A stretch of 64,000 nt of DNA from Neocallimastix lanati (nom. inval.) (Eukaryota; Neocallimastigomycota; Neocallimastigomycetes; Neocallimastigales; Neocallimastigaceae), in assembly GCA_016946835.1 (NCBI GenBank), contig JACVTC010000002.1, forward strand, positions 391,001-455,000. Reading direction: 5' to 3'. Positions within the stretch are counted from its first letter, which is position 1, and each line of letters starts with the position of its first letter. The notes under the pieces are model-generated. The model was not told the origin of the DNA. It saw nothing but the letters and a program-made list of their open reading frames with translations, and did no database searches. The position numbers were made by a program, and so were the translations under genes. This document shows positions 1 to 10,370 of the stretch, piece by piece.

Positions 1-112
1 TTTATAATATTTTATTTTATTTCAATATGTATTATTATAATTATAATAATTATAATACTTTAATTAATATAAAATTTATATAGTTCTATATATTAGAATA
101 TATAAATTAAAT
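1..112 (+). repeat. Ty3-family LTR fragment (TGATAT family), cut by window edge
   Basis: This stretch matches the middle of the LTR at 62114-62492 in the same orientation (roughly 62196-62310), including the shared block of ATT/AAT repeats and the following A/T-rich track. It runs straight into gag-like sequence. It is a fossil piece of the same Ty3 family that begins at 62114. The similarity was judged by eye. Confidence 0.6.
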
Positions 113-602
113 GTTGGGTATTTATACAATTAATATTAGGAATAATTACAATAATGTAATAAACTATGGCCAAATTGAAAGATCAAATTATAAAAATAAT
201 TTTTCTAATCTATAATAATGGATTAGAAATAACAATAAGAATCTGAGGAATTTTAAGAATTCACCAATAAATATTATGACTCAAGGAATACAAAATAATA
301 ACTAAAATAAATATACTAAACTTTGACTAAACATTCATAATTATTATAGATTTAGAACAGGTAATAATAATAATAATTTAAACATTAGAAATGATAATAA
401 TATAAAAATTGGAAAATTTTAAGACCAAATTTAAAAATTAGTTCAACAAATAGTTCAACAAATAATAATAATATTAAGGATAATAATAGTAAACAGTAAT
501 AATGATAAAGATAATAACTATATTAATAATATTAATGAAAATATAATTAATAATAATTCAATTAATAATTTTATCAATAATGGTATATTTAATTTGGATA
601 CA

Positions 603-660
<58 letters not shown>

Positions 661-1080
661 CATATAATAATAAAAAAAATAATAAAAATGACATGTTGGA
701 TAACAATAAATATTAAAACTATTGATAATAATGAAAATATTAATTCAAATAATAAAAAGAATAAAGATAATAACAATATTATTGTGAATTCTGAAAATAT
801 AATTAACAAGAGAAATAGTATTAAAAATGTAAAAGAAGAAATAAATATTAATGAACCTTTAAAAGTTGAAATCATTAACAATAGAACTAATAAGTCTATA
901 ACTCCTAGTTTGATAATAAAATCAAAAGTTATTAATAAAAATTCAAAAATAAACAATATTCAAATTATTCCAAATGATAATAAAAATAAGCAATTTACAA
1001 ATAAAGTATATTCAGTCAATAATAATATTAATATAAAATAAAGAAAAATTATTAATAAAAATTCTCCGATAGATGAATCT
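113..1080 (+). pseudogene. Ty3-type gag remnant, Asn-rich
   Basis: This is a fossil gag region. The stretch around 490-720 parallels 63650-63790 of the right-hand element: the same order of NINNINEN-like and NNNSIN-like segments, ending in a shared AATAAAAATGAC. It carries a long AAT microsatellite (about 600-652) coding Asn or Ile runs, and a Lys/Asn/Ile-rich open segment at 580-1041. Just before 1081 a more complex segment reads DESCKFVNVGSDKKIE. The element is broken in several places. Long frames on the opposite strand (518-956) are only Leu/Ile-rich antisense of the Asn repeats. Confidence 0.55.
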
Positions 1081-1173
1081 TGTAAATTTGTAAATGTTGG
1101 TAGTGATAAGAAAATAGAAATTAATAAAATTAATTTCTATTTTCTTATCACTACCAACATTTACAAATTTACA
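1081..1173. repeat. Perfect 45-bp inverted repeat with 3-nt spacer
   Basis: The left arm (1081-1125) and right arm (1129-1173) are exact reverse complements over all 45 positions, separated only by AAA at 1126-1128. The left arm is the continuation of the gag-like coding sequence (FVNVGSDKKIEIN), so the right arm looks like a fold-back copy of it. A Ty1/copia LTR begins 3 bp later. Such a near-spacerless perfect palindrome would extrude a very stable hairpin. It may mark a fold-back template-switch or repair event, or be a cloning or assembly artefact. Confidence 0.95.
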
Positions 1174-1175
1174 AG

Positions 1176-1430
1176 TGTTAAGTATTAGCTACATTATAAT
1201 TATACATTATACATTGTAATATTAATATGCCACTATAAGCCACATTATGAATACATTAGTTATTAGATAGTTATTAAATAGTTATTTTAAGTCTTATTTA
1301 TTATATTTTGTTAAACCGTAATATTCTTTATTATGTAATATTTCATATAATTAAATATAAATAAATAAAAGCCATATTAACTATAAATAATCATAATTGA
1401 GATTGTAAGATTTCAGTTACATTCTTTACA
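1176..1430 (+). repeat. Ty1/copia 5' LTR (TGTTAA...TTTACA)
   Basis: This 255-bp A/T-rich segment starts TGTTAAG and ends TTTACA. It is followed at once by GATTAAAAGTCT, the same junction motif seen after the copia LTR at 39627-39929. It begins 3 bp after the palindrome at 1081-1173. No 3' LTR partner is visible. Confidence 0.6.
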
Positions 1431-1450
1431 GATTAAAAGTCTTACCTAAT
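1431..1450 (+). other. Candidate half-tRNA primer binding site
   Basis: GATTAAAAGTCTTACC lies directly after the LTR end. Its reverse complement contains AGA-CTTTTAA-TCT, which folds like a tRNA anticodon arm with loop CTTTTAA (anticodon UUU, Lys). Some copia elements are known to prime from an internal tRNA fragment rather than the 3' end, and this fits that mode. Similar motifs occur at 17037-17057 (-), 23543 (+) and 39930 (+). Confidence 0.45.
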
Positions 1451-1626
1451 GAGCTATAAGCTATAAAAATACTAAAACTAAATTAAACAAACTCGTTATA
1501 ATTAAAATATTAAATAAATAATTTAAAATTTACAAATTCAAAAATTTTTGAAATTAGATTTCAAAATTAAAATTTCAAAATTTAAATTTTTTTTTTTTAA
1601 AATTAATTAAAATTCTAAATTCCAAA

Positions 1627-2517
1627 ATGGAAACTAACAAATCTAGAAATTCAGGAAAATCTGAAGAATCGTCAACTTCACAAAACAATAATTATGAAAG
1701 TGAAGAACAAGAAATTCAAGATTACGAAAATGACGATTTCAATTTTTTGAAAGACTTTGAAGAAAATGTAAACAAACAAAATTATATTCCAAAGTCGAAA
1801 AGAAAACATATTGAAGAAAATTTAAACGACTTAGAAGAAAATGTCAACAAACAATTCTCAATCTTTGATAGAAACACAAAGAATTTTATTAAAAGATTAA
1901 ACAGAGCCAACGAAAAGCTCATAAGAAGAAGGAAGTCAGATATGACAAATAAATCGGTTTTTAATTATCAAAATTTTAAATTAACTACAGAAAACTTTCC
2001 AAGATGGAAGAGAGTTCTTAAACGTCACTTAACGGCATTAGATCTTATTGACTACATCAAAAACGACCTAGATATTACAGAAATGGATGATGATGAACTC
2101 AAGGAAGACTGTGCAACCCAAACCATCATCGAAAGCAGTTTAGATTCAACTACGGCCGAACTTATTGAAAGATGTGAAACCGCCTATGAAATGATTATAA
2201 GATTAGAAAGTTATTTCTTGCAGGTTAGACCTTCAAAATTATATCAAATTGAATACAAAATCAACAAATTAGAGGTTGAAAATAACTATATAAAACTATA
2301 TAAAGATAAATTAAATTATTTATTTCAACTTCACGATAAAGAATCAAAAAGATGTGAAAAAACAAAATTAGACGAAGAAACTAAAATTTTACTTTCAGCT
2401 GAAGAAATTGTTAAATTTGGAGTTCCTACAGTACTTTTAGTCGAATTTAAAACCTTTGAAGAATTAAAAGAACGGATAGTCTTGACTAGTATTTTTATTA
2501 AAAAATACAAAACATAA
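1627..2517 (+). CDS. Ty1/copia Gag-like protein (fossil)
   Basis: This 296-residue frame opens 197 bp after the LTR. The N-terminal 100 residues are acidic and Asn/Glu-rich with a repeated NLNDLEENVNKQ-type segment. From about residue 115 a copia gag core begins (LTTENFPRWKRVLKRHL), followed by helices like those of the UBN2/gag family. A basic, Lys-rich tail precedes the separate zinc-knuckle segment downstream. It belongs to the copia copy starting at 1176. No host function is implied. Confidence 0.75.
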   Translation: METNKSRNSGKSEESSTSQNNNYESEEQEIQDYENDDFNFLKDFEENVNKQNYIPKSKRKHIEENLNDLEENVNKQFSIFDRNTKNFIKRLNRANEKLIRRRKSDMTNKSVFNYQNFKLTTENFPRWKRVLKRHLTALDLIDYIKNDLDITEMDDDELKEDCATQTIIESSLDSTTAELIERCETAYEMIIRLESYFLQVRPSKLYQIEYKINKLEVENNYIKLYKDKLNYLFQLHDKESKRCEKTKLDEETKILLSAEEIVKFGVPTVLLVEFKTFEELKERIVLTSIFIKKYKT

Positions 2518-3310
2518 AGAAAATTGACTATTGCAATGAAACTACACAAGAGCTTTCGGTTAATAGAGTTAGAAATGGTAAATTACCATTTAAATTTAAC
2601 AATGATTCTGATAAAGATAAAGAAAAAGAAAAATATTGTCACATTTGCCATAGACACGGACACACTACCGATGAATGTTTTTTAAATCCTAGAAGAAAAG
2701 ATAGAAGAAATAATAAAAATCCTTCAAATGGAAACATCAGACACCAAGAAAGAACCAGCATATCAAGAAACAATTCAAAAAACAAAAATTATCGTTCCAA
2801 TAATATAGAAGAAATTAAAAATACTACTGATTTAGAAGATTCTGCTGAAATTAGCGAAGATTAAATTTTCACTGGATTTTCAGGAAATATTAATGTTAAC
2901 ACTGTTTTCAATGATAAACCTATAATTAATCAAAAGAAAGAACCAACAAGATGGATTATTGACAGCGGTACTTTATTAAATTTAACAAAAGAAGAAAAAG
3001 ACCTAGATGACATCAAAACCGTCAACATCAAATTTATCATCTATCCTGACGGAAAATCTGACAAAATTGTAAAAGTAGGAACATATAATGGCACTATTAA
3101 AAATTTCGATTTCACACTCTCAAAGGTTCACTACGCACCAAACATCAAAAATAATTTAATTTCAACACATTATCTTGTCAGAAATAATTTTTACCATTAT
3201 TATCGATTTTGATGAATATTTAAATAAGGATAGACTTCAATTATTCAAAAACAATAAACTAGTTGCAAAAATATATGCCGACAAAGAAAATCTCTTCTCA
3301 TTATACACTA
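2518..3310 (+). pseudogene. Ty1/copia nucleocapsid and protease remnant
   Basis: A CCHC zinc knuckle reads CHICHRHGHTTDEC (about 2637-2678). Then comes a basic RRKDRRNNKN stretch and a copia protease with WIIDSG (about 2950), followed by GTYNGTIKNF and LSKVHYAPNIKNNLIS, the usual copia protease C-terminal signature. The region is a broken fossil. At about 3311 it joins Ty3 protease sequence. Confidence 0.7.
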
Positions 3311-4135
3311 GCTTTAGGTGATGATACTATCACTGATTGTATTGTAGTCAAACTTTACGTTGCTATTAATAATTTTTTTTTATTCATTTTCAGCTAATTT
3401 TTATATTACAGCTAATACTTCCAATTATTTTGATTTACTAATTGGTATGAAAACAAATAATCACTGATAATTATTTCTTTCGAGCGAAGATAGGAGGTCC
3501 CTTTAAATCCAAAGTATCTAAACTATTAATAGATTTTATTGACATCATTGTCACTTCTTCTGAACAACTTTCTCCCACAAAATTAAGACTTCATCATGTT
3601 CAGTTATTTTAAAAACTTCGTTTCTTTTAAAAGTAAATTTTATATACTTAACAGATTAAAATCTGATAATTTAAAGGCTGAACTGGTTAAGCTCATTAAC
3701 AAAGGTCTAATCGTTCTATCTTATTCGGCTTGGTCTTCCCCAATTGTCCTTGTTATGCCTTGTTATGTAAAAGAATGGTAAATGGAGAATTTGCACGTAT
3801 TATAGAAAATTGGACTCAATGATTATTCCTGATTCTTATTCGCTTCCTAACATTGATGAAAATTTTGGTTTCTTAGGCGATACTTTAATTTTCTCCACTC
3901 GGGACTTATTTTCGGGTTATCATCAAATTCGTATGGCTGAAGATAGTATTGACCTTACTTGTTTTACTACAAAATTCGGAAATTTTGTATACAAAGTTAT
4001 ACCATTTGGTCTAACTGGTGCCCCAGCCACATTCCAAAGAGAAATGAATTGTGTTCTTTTCGATTTATTAGGTAAATGTGCCTGTTTTCCTTGATGATAT
4101 TTATGTTTTCTAATTCTATTGAAGACACCAAAATC
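3311..4135 (+). mobile_element. Ty3/gypsy fragment (protease end and RT)
   Basis: The start (ALGDDTITDCIVVKL) parallels ALGDDTVTDAIVIRL in the Ty3 element at 21242-22498 (-). FDIIVTSSEQLSPTK-like sequence follows, then the RT fingers/palm with DLFSGYHQIRMAEDS and PFGLTGAPATFQREMN, ending near VFLDDI at about 4110. It is clearly a copy of the same Ty3 family, opposite in orientation to the 17370-22740 copy. It is broken and much shorter than a full element. Its right end lies about 10 bp from the stop codon of the DM9 host gene. Confidence 0.75.
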
Positions 4136-4145
4136 TAACCTAAAA

Positions 4146-4963
4146 CTAAACTTCAAATTCAAACTTTATTAAATGTTCCTTTCCGGAAAATGGATAAAAA
4201 TTATGTGAAATGTCATAAACTTTTCCAAAATATTCTACATTAGTTTCATGTTTAGATTTAGTTTCAACTAATTCCAAACGGTAGTTTTCATTTCCACTTA
4301 TTACAATATTTTTCTGTAACGTCTGGGTTTTTCTTCCAATATAAATTATTAGATGAGCCAGTTAATAATTCATATCCATTACTGTAAATTATTTCACTTC
4401 TTCCATATGAAAAGAAAAATTGTTTTGATTTAACATCTACATAGCCAGGATGATTTCCGCCGTTATAATTACCTCGAGCAACTGCAAACGTTTTACTATT
4501 GAATACATTCATATAAGACCAGAAGGTAATTCACCATTACCAGAATACTTAACCCATTTGTAAGGGAAATCCTTTTTTTCTATTTTGGTATAATATTTAC
4601 AATCATTACCACAACATTTATATCCATTCCAATTTCCGCATCTATTATAAGTTTTTAAAAACGATTTATGGGAACCATCTTCATATTTAGATGAATATTC
4701 TTTAACTTTGTCAATTTGGAAATAAGAAATGAGGAATAAATAAGATTGTATTCCTTTTTCACTAGAATCATTAGAGTATACACTAGGGTATTTATCCCCA
4801 AAAGTAGCTTCAGTTTTATAATATAATGGGAATAAGAAGTCTGTAATTACTGTTTGCTTTGAATTCTTATTTCCTGAATAATGACCACTCATAGAATCAC
4901 CATAATAATTAAGATAATTGTATATTAATGAAAAGAAAATTTCGTTATCAACTCTAAATATTT
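4146..4963 (-). pseudogene. DM9-repeat (DUF3421) host protein, broken
   Basis: Read on the minus strand, a roughly 270-residue product is recognisable. The N-terminal half (EIFFSLIYNYLNYYGDS..., then Cys-rich GNWNGYKCCGNDCKYY) is an unfamiliar domain. The C-terminal half matches the DM9 repeat pattern: KWVKYSGNGELPSG, then TFAVARGNYNGGNHPGYV, FFFSYGRSE, GYELLTG. A second repeat ends VEYFGKVYDISHNFYPFSGKEH and FEFEV-stop. DM9 proteins are small carbohydrate-binding (often mannose-binding) proteins in animals; the role here is unknown. The frame changes twice (near 4510 and again near 4300), so this is a pseudogene or a gene with errors. No start codon is visible before the copia RNase H sequence begins at about 4965. 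This is the only recognisable host domain in the window. Confidence 0.7.
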
Positions 4964-5031
4964 ATTCTTTGAATTAATCACTTTATTTTTTAGATATATA
5001 CAACTTTTATTATCTATAAAATCCTTAATAT

Positions 5032-5919
5032 TCATAATTTTTTTTTAAATATTTTGGCCTCTTTAAATAAATCCGTAATCCATTTAATATGTTTTATTGA
5101 TTCCACATTGGCATTTAATTCGGCTTCTGTTGTACTCAATGGACAAATAGGTTGTTTCTTAGATATCCATGAGATAGGGTTTTCACCAATATTTAATAGA
5201 AATCCAGAAGTTGAATCACAGTTACTACTAATATCATTATAACTAGCATCATTATAAATTGTTATATTAGTTTTTTCATTAAAACTTAATACTAATTCTT
5301 TAGTTCCTTTGATATATCTTAAAATTTTAATTAATATTTTTAAATGTCTTTCTTTTGGATTACTTGAAAATCTTACAGTATAATTTACTGGAAAAGTAAT
5401 ATCTAGTCTTGTTTGTCTGTAAAGATGAATTAAAGCTCCAACAATTGATCTATATAAAGTGGGATTAACATCTTCACCATCTACTTCATCTTTATTATAA
5501 ATAGTTCCTGGAGATCCAATTTTATTATTATTTTGAGAATATACATCGAGATATCTATCCAACATTTTTTCAATATAAGCTTTTTGTGATAAGCTATAAT
5601 TTCCAAGATCATTTTTAATAATTTCTACTCCTAGGATATATTTTGCAAATCCAATATCTTTACCCTTATATTTATTAAAAAATTCATTTTTAACAATTTT
5701 TATAAAACTATTTTCTCCTATAATTAATATATCATCTACATATATCATAACAACTCCATTTAAAATATCATCAATAAAGTAAAAGAATACGCATGGATCT
5801 AAATTTGATTGTTTTAAACCCATATTACAAATTGTTTTAGTTATTTCATCATTCCAAACTTTAGCACTTTGTTTTAATCCATAAATTGAACGCTTTAATT
5901 TCCAAATTTTATTAGGTTC
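5032..5919 (-). pseudogene. Copia RT (second half) and RNase H
   Basis: On the minus strand, KIWKLKRSIYGLKQSAKVWND is followed by the RT active-site segment VMIYVDDILIIGEN. Then come KYILGVEI, SLSQKAYIEKML, the YRSIVGALIHL/TRLDITF connection and RNase H (TIYNDASYND, ISWISKKQPICPLSTTEAEL). All are in the canonical copia order. RNase H continues to about 4965 (DNKSCIYLKN). It is fossil sequence interrupted on its N-terminal side by the LTR insertion at 5920-6688. Confidence 0.8.
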
Positions 5920-6688
5920 TGTAAAGAGTTCTATCAGAAACAGATTACAAATAACAAATTTTAACACCAAAATAAAAAAGAACAGGTAATAAAAATTCGT
6001 TTTTTTAAATAAAATAATCTTTATTAATTAAAAAAAATAAATCTCTTTTTTGTTATTAACTATCATATAGTCAATAACTAATACATCGATTTAATTATAG
6101 AAATTTACATGTATTTATATTTTTTCATTATTACATTATAATATATTATTTCTATCTAATTTACATATATTACTATTTATTTATAAACAAAATATTTATT
6201 AATAATTTTATTAAATAATAATTAACTAAACTAAGCAATAATTAATTCAATAAACTTTCAACTTATTTACAATAATAATTAAATTCAATAACAACTCATT
6301 TATTATATATTTATTATATAAATATTATTAATACTAATGTTTATATATTTACAATTCAAAACTATTTTTATAAACTATTTAAACTAATTTTAACTATTTA
6401 AAACTATTCCGAAATTAATTTTAAAGTATTTTAAACTAACTAAACTAAATTAACTAAGTTAAATAGAATAACTATTTTAAATAAACTAAACTAAATTAAC
6501 TAACTTAAATAAATTATTTAGATTAAAGTTATTATCCAAAATTATTTAAATAATAATTTTTCCTTTATGAAAAGTTTACATAAATTTATAATTAATTTTC
6601 ATATACGTAAATCATAAATTTATGTAATTTTATTACATTAATTAATTATGTAACAATTAATTATTAAAGATTTTATTAAATCTTTACA
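5920..6688 (-). repeat. Solo LTR (TGTAA...TTACA family) inserted in copia RT
   Basis: This 769-bp LTR begins TGTAAAG and ends CTTTACA. Its right two thirds parallel the LTRs at 13726-14336, 28974-29576 and 36035-36611: the TTATTAACT/TTAATAACTAATACATCGATTTAATT core, the many AACTAAACTAA blocks, and the terminal TATTAAAGATTT...AAATCTTTACA. It is flanked by GGTTC (5915-5919) and GGTTT (6689-6693), a nearly perfect 5-bp target duplication. It splits the copia RT between GEGYKKP and KIWKLKRS. It is the most divergent and longest copy of this LTR family here. Confidence 0.8.
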
Positions 6689-7504
6689 GGTTTTTTATAT
6701 CCCTCACCAAAATATGGAATTTTCATATATATGTCTTCTTTTAATTTTCCATTTAGGTAAGCACAATTAATATCCAATTGATAAATATTCCATTTATTTA
6801 TTGATGCTAATTTAATCATTATTCTAAAAGTATCTACTTTTAATGTTGGTGAATAAGCAAAAAAATAATCTACTCCTATTTGTGTAAATCCTTTTGCTAC
6901 AAGTCTAGCTTTATACTTAATAATGTTTCCATTTTCATCATTTATAAATACCCATCTACAATCAAACCTTAACATTATTGTGTGGATTATCAATTACTTC
7001 ATATATTTCATTTTCAATCATTGAATTTATTTCATCTAAACAACTATTTTTCCAATTTTCCTTTTCATTAACAGATAAAGCTTCTTTAATATTTTTGGGT
7101 GATTTTTTATTTGCTTCGAGATGATTAATTAGTATATTTTCAACAAAATATTCAAAACCTTTACTATCAACATAATCATATTCATCAATATTAAATAATT
7201 TATTTAAATATAGATTATCATCATTACTGCTATCCTCAATTATATTAAGAATATCTAAATCAATATTATTTAATTTTTGGATATTATTAATATTTCCAAA
7301 TTTTCTTTTCTTACGTACAACTATTTTTTCATTTTCATTATCATCACTTGATGACGAATAATATTCATTATTCTCTATTTCAACATCGTTGTTATTATTA
7401 TCCTTAGAATCATTATTATCATCAATATTTTCATTTTCGTTATTAATATTTAAATCAATATCAATTTGTTTAATGTCGTTTTGTTGGAATAAAATACAAT
7501 CCAA
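6689..7504 (-). pseudogene. Copia linker and RT N-terminal half
   Basis: The right part codes an Asp/Asn-rich acidic linker (NNENENIDDNNDSKDNNNND). RT follows: ENWKNSCLDEINSMIENEIYEV, CRWVFINDENGNIIKYKARL, VAKGFTQIGVDYFFAYSPTLK, YQLDINCAYLNGKLKEDIYM. This is the typical start of copia RT. It is a fossil. Confidence 0.8.
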
Positions 7505-7743
7505 ATTTTCTAAATTTTCAGTATCCCAGAACTGTAAATCTACGGTTGGATAATTTTTAAGTAAGTCTCTTTCAAAAAAATTATTTCTTTTCTAATTATT
7601 TCTTCCTTTGATATAATAATATTATTGTTTTCATCATAATAATAATTGACAATTTTATATCCAAATTCATTATCTCCCAATCCAATGAATATACCGTTTC
7701 TGGTTCTTTCTTTATCTCTGGTTTTTTTATTTAAAATTAGATA

Positions 7744-8990
7744 CTATACTGGACATCCCCATATTCGTAGGATGTTATAATCAGGTTTTTTCTTGTTGAT
7801 TATTTCATAAGGTATTTCGTTATTAATAGCTGAATGTGGAACAATGTTTGATAAATAACATGCATATAATAATGCATCTTCCCAGAAAACTGTTGGCATT
7901 TTACTAGTTATTAATAAAGATCTCATAATTTGTTGTAACCACCTGTTTAATCTTTCTACTCTTCCATTCATTTGCGAAGAATATGGGATAGTCTTCAAAT
8001 GTGTAATTTGATTGATTTCATTAAAAACTCTGAAATTTTCATTGTCAAATTCTTTTCCATTATCGGTATGTAAAAATGTTATTTCTTTATTATATTTTTT
8101 TATAATCATTTTTACGAATATAATGTAATGATCATATGTTTCTGATTTTTCCTTTAATAAATAAATCCAGGAAAATCTTGAATGATCATCCAATAATACA
8201 AGAACATATTTATATCCGTTTCTTGATTCTTGATTAAAAGGATCAATTAAGTCAGCGTGTATTAAGGAAAATGGTTTATCTTGTCTCTTTTTATTTTCAG
8301 GAAATGCATCTCTTGTCATTTTTGACATAATACATCCCTTACATTTTTCTAAATCAATATTTTCTTTGATAGGACTTATCAATTTTGAACTGATATGTCC
8401 AAAACTTAAATGGATAAGTTTTTCAAAAAATTTTTCTTCAATCTGATTTTTAAAATTTTTCTCAAGAATGGCTTTAATTTCTTTATTTTTATTTCTTAAA
8501 TTTGGTAAATTAATAGTAAATAATCTTTTAAAGTCGTCAGTTTGTAATTTGTAAATAATTTTATAATCTCTTTTGTCCATAATTATAAGATTAAATAAAT
8601 TCTTTGTATATAAATCTTCATACATAATTGTAATTAAATCATTTTTTAAAATATCCAATAATGCTAATAAATTATTTCTTACTTCGTTGGAACATAAAAT
8701 ATTTTTTATTTCAATTTTTCTTTCACCTATTTTGGTAATTAAATTTCCATTGTTTTTGATCGATAATTTATTATTGTCTGCTAATTTTATTGAGTATTGA
8801 CATTCACTAACCTCGTCTAATAATTCTTTATTATTAGTCATAGAGTGTGTGGCACCTGAATCTATAATCCATTTTATTTCATCTTTTTTATTAATTTCCC
8901 TATTAGTTTTTAATTCATTATTGTTTATGTTTAATATGCAATATTGAATTAGATTTATTTCAGGATCACAGTCTCTTCCTTTTCCTTTAG
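7744..8990 (-). pseudogene. Copia protease and integrase
   Basis: The protease signature WIIDSGATHSM lies at about 8840-8870. Integrase follows with the zinc-binding segment (HLSFGHISSKLI ... CKGCIMSKM), the catalytic core (HADLIDPFN, VLLDDHSRFSWIY, FLHTDNGKEF, then SSQMNGRVERLN) and IVPHSAINNEIPYEI / LRIWGCPV near 7744. The spacing is normal for copia. It lies upstream (minus sense) of the linker and RT of the same fossil element. Confidence 0.85.
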
Positions 8991-9021
8991 TATCTTTGAT
9001 ATTTCCATCAATTTTTTTCTT

Positions 9022-9899
9022 TTAATCTTCCCCATTTATGTTATTAGCTTGATCTCTATATCTTTGTAATGTTGTAATATTCTTTTGATTATATTTTTTA
9101 TTGTATTCTTCTTGTTTTTTTTGTCTGATAAATTTAATTAATAATGTAATATTCTTAATTGGTTTATCTGAAGAACCAATGTTTCCATGAAATTCTTGAC
9201 TTAAGTCTGATGGTAAACTGTGGTAGATACTTTCAAGAATTTTTTCTTCAGATTTTTTTATACCTAAATCTTCTAATTTTTCATTTTTTTCGATTATACA
9301 AATACAAATAATAATATCTTCTATCCAGCTTTTATAATCATATTTAATTTCTTTAATAGAGTTTTCAATATTTTTGATACTAAATTTTATATTATTTTCT
9401 TTTTCTTCTTTTAAAGAATTAATAATATCATATATTAAAATTTTATTCTTCATTTTGTTATAAATTTCCTCTTCTAATGTCATCAATACACCTTCTTTAA
9501 TTAACTTGTATTCTTCATCTAAGTTATATTCATAAGATGTATCTGTTAAATTATTTACTGTAATCCCTTAAATTCAATTTAATACTTAGTTAACCAATAA
9601 TCTAAATTTTCTAAATTATTTTTTAATTTAAAAGTGTTCTTTAGGTCATTAATAATATTTTTTAATTCATTGTTTTCTTTTTTAATGTTGTTATTGTTTA
9701 TTGTTTCCATTAATGAATTCATGATATTCATCATTTGTTCATTTTTAGTATTCATCATATTCATCATTTGAGTCATACTAGTGAACATTACTTTGAACAT
9801 ATCATTATAATTGATATTTTCATTATTGGCTTGTTTATTACTTGGAGTATCTGTACTGTTGATACTTTCATTGTTTTCTTTATCATCGTTTTTAATCAT
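9022..9899 (-). pseudogene. Copia gag region
   Basis: Two open stretches (9579-9899 and 9022-9486) form the gag region of the element. The first has a Met/Asn-rich coiled segment (SMTQMMNMMNTKNEQMMNIMN) and ends near NLENLDYWLTKY. The second carries helices ending ILESIYHSLPSDLSQEFHGN, the UBN2-like gag hallmark. No zinc knuckle was recognised between it and the protease. It is a fossil. Confidence 0.65.
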
Positions 9900-10370
9900 T
9901 TTTATTCTTTTTATTTTTTTTCTTTAATAAAAAAAAAACACAAAAAAAAATATATATTGATTATTAGTTATCACTTCTGTCTGACACACTATTGAGATTT
10001 CGAAGTATAACACTAATAATTAATATATATAATTAACAAAAAAATTCTCATAAAAATTTCTCTTTTATAAATAATCTCTCATTTATAGATTATTTTTATT
10101 ATTTATTTTTATTATTTTTTTTAGTAAGTTCTCCATTTTTCAATATTTTTAAGTCATTATTTTTTATCTCTTGATATTACGTTATTCATTTTTCATTACT
10201 ACGTATACATTCTTATTAATTACATTGAATATTTCATTAATTAATCTTTAGATTATATTTAATAATATACCATATAAATATATTATACTTTAAATTTAAT
10301 ATATTATTAAGGTATAATATAAATTAATAATAATTTTACTTTAAAAATAATAATAAATTATGATATCACG
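9900..10370. other. Non-coding; probable leader/5' LTR of the copia element
   Basis: This A/T-rich stretch lies upstream (minus sense) of the copia gag. It contains poly-A/T tracts and a TGTGTCAGACAGAAGTGA-like sequence (minus, around 9965-10000) that loosely resembles the primer-site region of the other copia copies. I cannot place LTR borders. No coding sequence is seen until the Ty3 fragment starts at about 10371. Confidence 0.3.

Larger units (their letters stand above)
1176..3310 (+). mobile_element. Ty1/copia element, 5' portion (LTR, primer site, gag, protease)
   Basis: This fossil Ty1/copia element has its parts in order: 5' LTR (1176-1430), primer-site-like motif (1431-1450), gag (1627-2517), nucleocapsid zinc knuckle (about 2636-2680) and aspartic protease (about 2950-3300). 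At about 3311 the sequence changes abruptly to a Ty3 fragment, so integrase, RT and RNase H are not part of this copy. It is broken. Confidence 0.8.
4965..9990 (-). mobile_element. Ty1/copia element (fossil) carrying a solo LTR
   Basis: Minus-strand copia parts from right to left: gag (9022-9899), protease and integrase (7744-8990), Asn/Asp-rich linker (about 7150-7504), RT (5600-7150) and RNase H (about 4965-5500). The 769-bp LTR at 5920-6688 is a later insertion within RT. No clear LTR pair was recognised; 9900-10370 may hold the 5' LTR and leader. The left end abuts the DM9 gene. It is broken, with several interruptions. Confidence 0.8.

Noticed and set aside
600-655. AAT repeat array as a CRISPR array
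   Set aside because: Uniform trinucleotide microsatellite without spacers.
518-956. Minus-strand Leu/Ile-rich frames resembling membrane proteins
   Set aside because: They are antisense to AAT/AAC repeats coding Asn in the Ty3 gag remnant; composition alone explains them.
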